From Alphaproteobacteria bacterium (GTDB taxonomy: Bacteria; Pseudomonadota; Alphaproteobacteria; UBA9219): a stretch of 9,418 nt of DNA. The translations under genes and the position numbers were made by a program. The stretch covers positions 1-9,418 of the forward strand of contig JAGWKW010000045.1 in the NCBI GenBank assembly GCA_028865155.1. The letters are read 5' to 3'. Under the pieces are notes generated by a model that was given only the letters and a program-made list of their open reading frames with translations, ran no database searches and was not told the origin of the DNA. Below, in pieces: positions 5,545 to 9,418 of this stretch; within the stretch, counting starts at the first letter, position 1; the number at the start of each line of letters is the position of its first letter.

Positions 5545-6680
5545 TTTTTGCCTAGGGCTTCCCTGACGCGCGACAGGAATCCTTCGCTTTCGGGGTGGGT
5601 CTTGTTTTCGGCTTCTTCCGCCGCGAATTCGGCCAGCAATTCCTTCTGCCGCTTGCTTAAATGGACGGGCGTTTCGACCGCAAGCTCGACATACATGTCG
5701 CCGCGCGACGCGCTGTGCAGAACCGACATGCCCTTGTGCCTAAGCCGCGCGCGGTGGCCAGATTGCGTGCCGGGGTCGATTTTGACTTCGGCAGCGTCGC
5801 CGTCGATGGTCGGCACGTCGATCTTGCCGCCGAGCGCCGCCGCCGTCATCGCAACCGGCACGCGGCAATACAAATTCGCGCCGTCGCGCTGGAAGATCGC
5901 ATGTTGCCCGACGCCGAGAATGACGTACAGATCGCCCGTATGCCCGCCGCGCGCGCCCGCTTCGCCTTCGCCCGCAAGGCGAATGCGCATGCCGTCTTCG
6001 ACGCCCGCCGGGATTTCGACGTCCAATGTCCGTTGCTGCCGCACACGGCCCTGCCCGCCGCATTTCTTGCACGGATTCTGGATGACGCGGCCCGCGCCGT
6101 TACAGGTCGGACAGGTGCGTTCGACCGTGAAAAAGCCCTGCTGCGCGCGCACACGGCCATGGCCTTTGCACATGCCGCATTCGGACGCGCCGGAGCCGCC
6201 CGCCGAACCCGTGCCCTTGCAATCGTCACAGGCGATGGAATTCGGGATCGTGATGCGCTTGACCGTACCCTCGAAGGCTTCTTCGAGCGTGATGTCGAGA
6301 TCATAGCGCAAATCCGCGCCGCGCTGCGGCCCCTGGTTTGCACCCGGACGACGCCCGCCGCCGAGGATTTCGCCGAACATCTCGTCGAAAATGTCGGCGA
6401 AGCCCGCGCCGAAACCGAAGCCGCCGAAACCCGCGCCACCGCCCATGCCGCCCTGTTCGAACGCGGCATGGCCGAAACGGTCGTAGGCCGCGCGGCGGTC
6501 GTCGTCGCGCAGCACGTCATAGGCCTCATTAAGTTCCTTGAACTTGTGCTCGGCCTCGGCGTTGCCGTGGTTGCGGTCGGGGTGATGCTGCATCGCCAGC
6601 TTGCGATAGGCTTTTTTAAGCTCTTCCGCCGAAGCGGTGCGCGCAACGCCCAGAATTTCGTAATAATCTTTCTTGGCCAT
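5541..6680 (-). CDS. dnaJ: Chaperone DnaJ (Hsp40), type I
   Basis: DnaJ binds unfolded proteins and stimulates the ATPase of DnaK in the cytoplasm. The 379-residue protein has every class I part. The J domain (1-70) carries HPD at 33-35. A Gly/Phe-rich linker covers about 77-110. The zinc domain has four Cys pairs (Cys151/154, 168/171, 190/193, 204/207) in CxxCxGxG repeats. The C-terminal substrate-binding domains follow, with the usual tail ending REALGKK. AGGA lies 4 bases upstream of the ATG. It is unusual that dnaK is not immediately upstream, where flgD ends 55 bases away. It has its own promoter at 6734-6706 and no CIRCE element that I can see. The following EamA gene is coupled by an ATGA overlap. 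Confidence 0.97.
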   Translation of the reverse strand: MAKKDYYEILGVARTASAEELKKAYRKLAMQHHPDRNHGNAEAEHKFKELNEAYDVLRDDDRRAAYDRFGHAAFEQGGMGGGAGFGGFGFGAGFADIFDEMFGEILGGGRRPGANQGPQRGADLRYDLDITLEEAFEGTVKRITIPNSIACDDCKGTGSAGGSGASECGMCKGHGRVRAQQGFFTVERTCPTCNGAGRVIQNPCKKCGGQGRVRQQRTLDVEIPAGVEDGMRIRLAGEGEAGARGGHTGDLYVILGVGQHAIFQRDGANLYCRVPVAMTAAALGGKIDVPTIDGDAAEVKIDPGTQSGHRARLRHKGMSVLHSASRGDMYVELAVETPVHLSKRQKELLAEFAAEEAENKTHPESEGFLSRVREALGKK

Positions 6681-6705
6681 TTTATCCTAACCCCTGTACT
6701 CGTTT

Positions 6706-6734
6706 TATATAGGGGTTGAGGTTGGGGCTGACAA
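6706..6734 (-). promoter_or_regulatory. dnaJ promoter with inverted repeat over the -10
   Basis: Read on the minus strand, TTGTCA (6734-6729) and TATATA (6711-6706) are separated by 17 bases, a near-consensus sigma70 promoter. The -35 begins two bases after the flgD stop. An inverted repeat, AACCCCT (6689-6695) and AGGGGTT (6711-6717), flanks the -10 and the predicted start and could be an operator. It does not look like a sigma32 promoter or a CIRCE operator. Confidence 0.55.
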
Positions 6735-6735
6735 G

Positions 6736-7473
6736 TTATCCCGTGACCGTGGCCTTGGTTCCCGAAGGCATCGTCGAAACGCTGTAAACGCCGGTGACGT
6801 CGCTGGTCGACAGGCTGAGGTCGCCCGCATCGAGCTGCAAAGTGCCGTCGCTGTTGGACTGCAGGCCCGTAACCTTGAAAAAGGCCGTCGGGTTGCTGCT
6901 GGTCACTGTGTTGCCGCTGCTGTCGGCCGCGGCGACGGTGAAAGTATAGGCGCCGTCGGCCAGCGTGTTGCCGCTCGCGTCCTTGCCATCCCAGATGACG
7001 TAATTGTCGCCCGCCGCCGTGGCCCCCGAAAGCGTCGCGACCGTACTGCCGCTGCTGTCCTTGATCGTGATCGTTGTGTTGGCTGCCGCGCTGGAAAGCG
7101 TATAGCCGAATTCTGCCGCTCCGCTTTGCAAGGAGAAGTCGCCGTTCGCGCTCGGCGCGCGCACATAATTGCCCATATAGCCGACACCGGTGGCGAGGCT
7201 GTTGGCCGATGATGCCTTGGTCAGGCTTTCGAGGTCGGTGTTGGTGTTGTTCTGGACTTCCACCTGTTCGATCTGAATCAGTTCCTGCGTGTACTGGTTC
7301 GGGTCGGTGGCGTTGGTCGGATCCTGATGCTGAAGCTGCGTCGTGATGATCTTCAGGTACTGGGTGAAGTTCATACTGACCGAAGAGCTGATCGCAGAGG
7401 TCGAGCTGGCGGAATTCGCGCTGTTCGCGGAAGAAGCGAGGCTGCTCAGGCTGGCGACGGAGGAAATGGACAT
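6736..7473 (-). CDS. flgD: Flagellar hook assembly scaffold FlgD
   Basis: FlgD caps the growing hook so that FlgE subunits can assemble, and is not kept in the finished flagellum. The 245-residue protein has a Ser/Ala-rich N-terminus (1-34) likely to carry the export signal. The FlgD core motif follows: FTQYLKIITTQLQHQDPTNA (36-55), then a QE-x-x-Q segment (about 63-75). A FlgD-type Ig/Tudor domain has IWDGKDASGNTLADGAYTF near 160-178. The C-terminal tail is Ser/Thr-rich. AAGGAAG lies 7 bases before the ATG and overlaps the fliK stop; the intergenic gap is 13 bases, so fliK-flgD form an operon. Length is normal for the family. It is followed by dnaJ rather than the usual flgE, so the flagellar cluster is rearranged or ends here. 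Confidence 0.93.
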   Translation of the reverse strand: MSISSVASLSSLASSANSANSASSTSAISSSVSMNFTQYLKIITTQLQHQDPTNATDPNQYTQELIQIEQVEVQNNTNTDLESLTKASSANSLATGVGYMGNYVRAPSANGDFSLQSGAAEFGYTLSSAAANTTITIKDSSGSTVATLSGATAAGDNYVIWDGKDASGNTLADGAYTFTVAAADSSGNTVTSSNPTAFFKVTGLQSNSDGTLQLDAGDLSLSTSDVTGVYSVSTMPSGTKATVTG

Positions 7474-7486
7474 CGCGATCTTCCTT

Positions 7487-9283
7487 TCACACGCGGATAT
7501 TCACACCCGAAGGCGTGATGTAATAGGTTTCGGCGATCGCACCGATATCCGGCACGCCGTCATTCGCCGCAAGCGTGCCGTCGGCATTGACGTTGGCCGC
7601 GCGCGCCGCGCCGTTATTGTTGTTCGCCGTCTGGCCCGCATTGTTGCCCGACTGGCCGCCGAGGTTGAATTGCAAACTGCCGGGGTCGGCGTGCAGACCT
7701 GCATCCTGCAGCGCACGCTCGAGGCTTCTGGAGTCCTTCTGAAGCATCTCTAATGTATGGGGGTTGCTGGCGGTGACGACGCCCTGCACCTTGCCGCCGT
7801 TGCTCAGGTCGAGCTTGACCGTGATCTTGCCGAGGTCGCTGGGGTTCAGCTGCACCGAAATCTGGTCGTTGCCGCCCTTGACGCCTTTGTTCATTTGCAA
7901 AATGACCTGGTCGACCGCGCTGGGCAATCCGGTCACGCCGCCATTGGCGGCGCGAAATGCGGACAGCTGGCTCGCGAAACTGTAGACGCCGGAAGCCTGC
8001 CCGCCCGCCGCGAGGGAAGCCGTCGCGCCCACATTGTTCGCGCCGGGCATGTTCGGGGTCAGGTTCGGATTCGATTGCGCGTTGCCGCCCGCATTGCCGC
8101 CGGCCTGCCCGCCCGCGCCGTCATTTTGCGCCTGCGCCGCGACGGGGGCTTGCGCGCTCGTCGGCGCCGTTTGCGCTTTCGACGCGACCGGGTGCGCTGC
8201 CTGTTCGGTCGCCGACTGGCCTGCCGCTTCGCTCGCCGCCGTTTTGTCCTGCGGTGCGGATGAGGAAACGGCGGCGCTGCCTTGAGGCGCCGCGGCGGCA
8301 CCGGCAGACGTATTTCCGTCCTGATTGGCCATCGCCGCCTGCGCAAGCGCGGCGGCGGACGCGGCGGACTGGCTGCCCTGCTTCAGCGTCGCCAGCGTTT
8401 GCCTGAGTCCGGCGGCGATGGATACAAGCTGCGCTTCGAGCGCCGCGACAGAATCTGCGGCGGGCGAAGAAGGCGGCGGCGCCGTTGCCGGAGCCAGCAG
8501 CTGCGCCGCCTGTTGCAAGTCCTTCATCAGAGCCGCCAGCTGGCCGGGAATATCGGCGGGCGATCCTTTCGTCGCCGTTCCGGAGGAATCTTGGGTTCCG
8601 GCGGCAAGCGCGGCAGCCAGCAGTTGCGACGGATCGCGCGCCGACACGCCCGTTCCGGCGGCGGCGAGCGCGTTCTTTTGCAGCTGCTGCAGAAGCTTGA
8701 CTGCCATTTGCGTCAAGGCCAGCAACTCGGCGATGATTTCGGCAAGGGTCTTCTTCGCCTTTGCGCTGTCTGTCGAGGATGAAGAAGTGGATGTGGATGT
8801 AGACGCGGGTACGGGTGCGGATGCCGAAGTCTGATTTTGGGAAATCTGGCTTTGGGAGGCCGGAGCCTGTCCCGAACGCGCGGAAGACGAAGATGCCGCT
8901 GTGCCGCCGTTTTGCGCCTGCGGCGCGGCCTGTTTTGAATTGCCTGAAGCCGCGCCGTTTTTATTGCCTTCCCGTTGCATCTGCTGCGCGAGCTTGTGCA
9001 GCGTTTGCGACAGGTGCTGAAGGCTTTGAATCACCGACGTTACGGTGGGCGAAGCCGCCGGAATTGCATTGGCCGATGCGACTGCGCCAGCCAAGGTGGC
9101 GCCGCCGCCCGCATTTTGCGCGGCGGCCGCAATCTGGTTCTGCGCCGCATTTTGCGGTAGCAGGCTCGAAAAATCGGCGTTCTGGAACAGATCCTGCGCC
9201 GACACGCCCGTCTGCGACAACAGCCCGCCGATAAGCGACGACGTTTTCAGAAGGGCGTCGGCAAGGGAAGTCATCTGGGTCAT
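7487..9283 (-). CDS. fliK: Flagellar hook-length control protein FliK
   Basis: FliK is secreted during hook growth and switches the flagellar export gate from hook to filament substrates when the hook reaches full length. The 598-residue protein has a long Ala/Gln/Ser-rich, low-complexity N-terminal and middle region (about 1-440), as expected for a molecular ruler. The conserved C-terminal hook domain (about 445-535) contains QISVQLNPSDLGKITVKL and SRSLERALQDAGL. A short Asn/Gly/Ala-rich tail ends in NIRV. The start at 9283 is well supported by TAGGAG 6 bases upstream. It lies 13 bases before flgD and just after the stop of an unidentified gene, so all three are probably one operon. FliK length varies widely between species; this is on the long side. 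The ruler region is poorly conserved, so only the C-terminal domain identifies it. Confidence 0.94.
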   Translation of the reverse strand: MTQMTSLADALLKTSSLIGGLLSQTGVSAQDLFQNADFSSLLPQNAAQNQIAAAAQNAGGGATLAGAVASANAIPAASPTVTSVIQSLQHLSQTLHKLAQQMQREGNKNGAASGNSKQAAPQAQNGGTAASSSSARSGQAPASQSQISQNQTSASAPVPASTSTSTSSSSTDSAKAKKTLAEIIAELLALTQMAVKLLQQLQKNALAAAGTGVSARDPSQLLAAALAAGTQDSSGTATKGSPADIPGQLAALMKDLQQAAQLLAPATAPPPSSPAADSVAALEAQLVSIAAGLRQTLATLKQGSQSAASAAALAQAAMANQDGNTSAGAAAAPQGSAAVSSSAPQDKTAASEAAGQSATEQAAHPVASKAQTAPTSAQAPVAAQAQNDGAGGQAGGNAGGNAQSNPNLTPNMPGANNVGATASLAAGGQASGVYSFASQLSAFRAANGGVTGLPSAVDQVILQMNKGVKGGNDQISVQLNPSDLGKITVKLDLSNGGKVQGVVTASNPHTLEMLQKDSRSLERALQDAGLHADPGSLQFNLGGQSGNNAGQTANNNNGAARAANVNADGTLAANDGVPDIGAIAETYYITPSGVNIRV

Positions 9284-9292
9284 GCGCGGCTC

Positions 9293-9418
9293 CTATACGG
9301 ATTTGCTGACGGCGACCGGCTGGCAGGTCGGGCTGTAGATGCCAAGCTGAAGATGCGCCTTGCCCGGATCCTTGTAGGCAGGCTTGGTCAGAATCTCGGT
9401 CCTGATCGCTGCGATGAT
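9293..9418 (-). CDS. Unidentified gene upstream of fliK (C-terminal end)
   Basis: The minus frame from the right edge is open for 41 codons and stops at TAG (9295-9293). It encodes IIAAIRTEILTKPAYKDPGK and then a segment ending SPTCQPVAVSKSV. The stop codon forms the first bases of the TAGGAG Shine-Dalgarno sequence of fliK, ten bases before its ATG; such packing is typical of an operon. I do not recognise the family from this short piece. A flagellar role is possible from position only. A second minus frame is also open here, but its peptide looks less natural and it runs into fliK out of frame. Confidence 0.5.
   Translation of the reverse strand: MIAAIRTEILTKPAYKDPGKAHLQLGIYSPTCQPVAVSKSV

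Noticed and set aside
5197..6306. Long plus-strand open frame across dnaJ and the transporter gene
   Set aside because: It is a shadow of two clear minus-strand genes; the peptide has no domain character and spans the coupled ATGA junction.
8282..8834. Plus-strand Arg- or Ala-rich frames opposite fliK
   Set aside because: They arise from the GC-rich, low-complexity codons of the FliK ruler region; the FliK frame has an identified C-terminal domain and a Shine-Dalgarno sequence.

Overview
The window looks like a chromosomal segment of a free-living, flagellated alphaproteobacterium. Supporting points are the GC-rich coding sequence, an LpxD with the insert I associate with alphaproteobacterial forms, a full CtrA-type box (TTAA-N7-TTAA), and a family of short GC-rich intergenic palindromes. 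I cannot place it below class level from this sequence. No phage, IS, CRISPR array or tRNA/rRNA was found.

Layout, left to right. (i) 1-791 (+): the 3' end of an Ala-rich protein I do not recognise, closed by a hairpin terminator that sits inside an intergenic repeat. (ii) 928-2326 (+): lpxD and a small acyl carrier protein, a short envelope-lipid cluster ending in a second copy of the repeat. (iii) 2443-2894 (+): rpmB (ribosomal protein bL28) with its own sigma70-like promoter and a strong terminator. (iv) 2924-3340 (-): a small predicted secreted protein of unknown function. (v) 3341-3818: about 480 bases without a convincing protein gene. It holds a candidate structured small RNA (promoter, three helices, a possible loop-loop contact, terminator), a third repeat copy and a CtrA box. 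(vi) 3819-4679 (+): a diguanylate cyclase with the architecture of E. coli DgcZ (CZB plus GGDEF) but a degraded zinc site. (vii) 4669-9418 (-): a leftward block, in transcription order an unidentified partial gene, fliK, flgD, dnaJ and an EamA-family transporter. The joints are tight: a stop inside the next gene's Shine-Dalgarno region, a 13-nt gap, and an ATGA stop/start overlap. dnaJ also has its own promoter just behind the flgD stop.

How the genes may work together. fliK and flgD control hook length and hook assembly. The neighbouring diguanylate cyclase would make c-di-GMP, the usual signal between motility and attachment. It carries a CtrA-type box where the -35 element should lie, so it may share cell-cycle or motility control with flagellar genes; this is inference. 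LpxD and the adjacent ACP fit the acyl-transfer step of lipid A synthesis. The most novel items are the 3475-3626 RNA candidate, the palindrome nested inside a palindromic repeat at 817-904, and the apparently leaderless CtrA-linked cyclase with an altered sensor domain.
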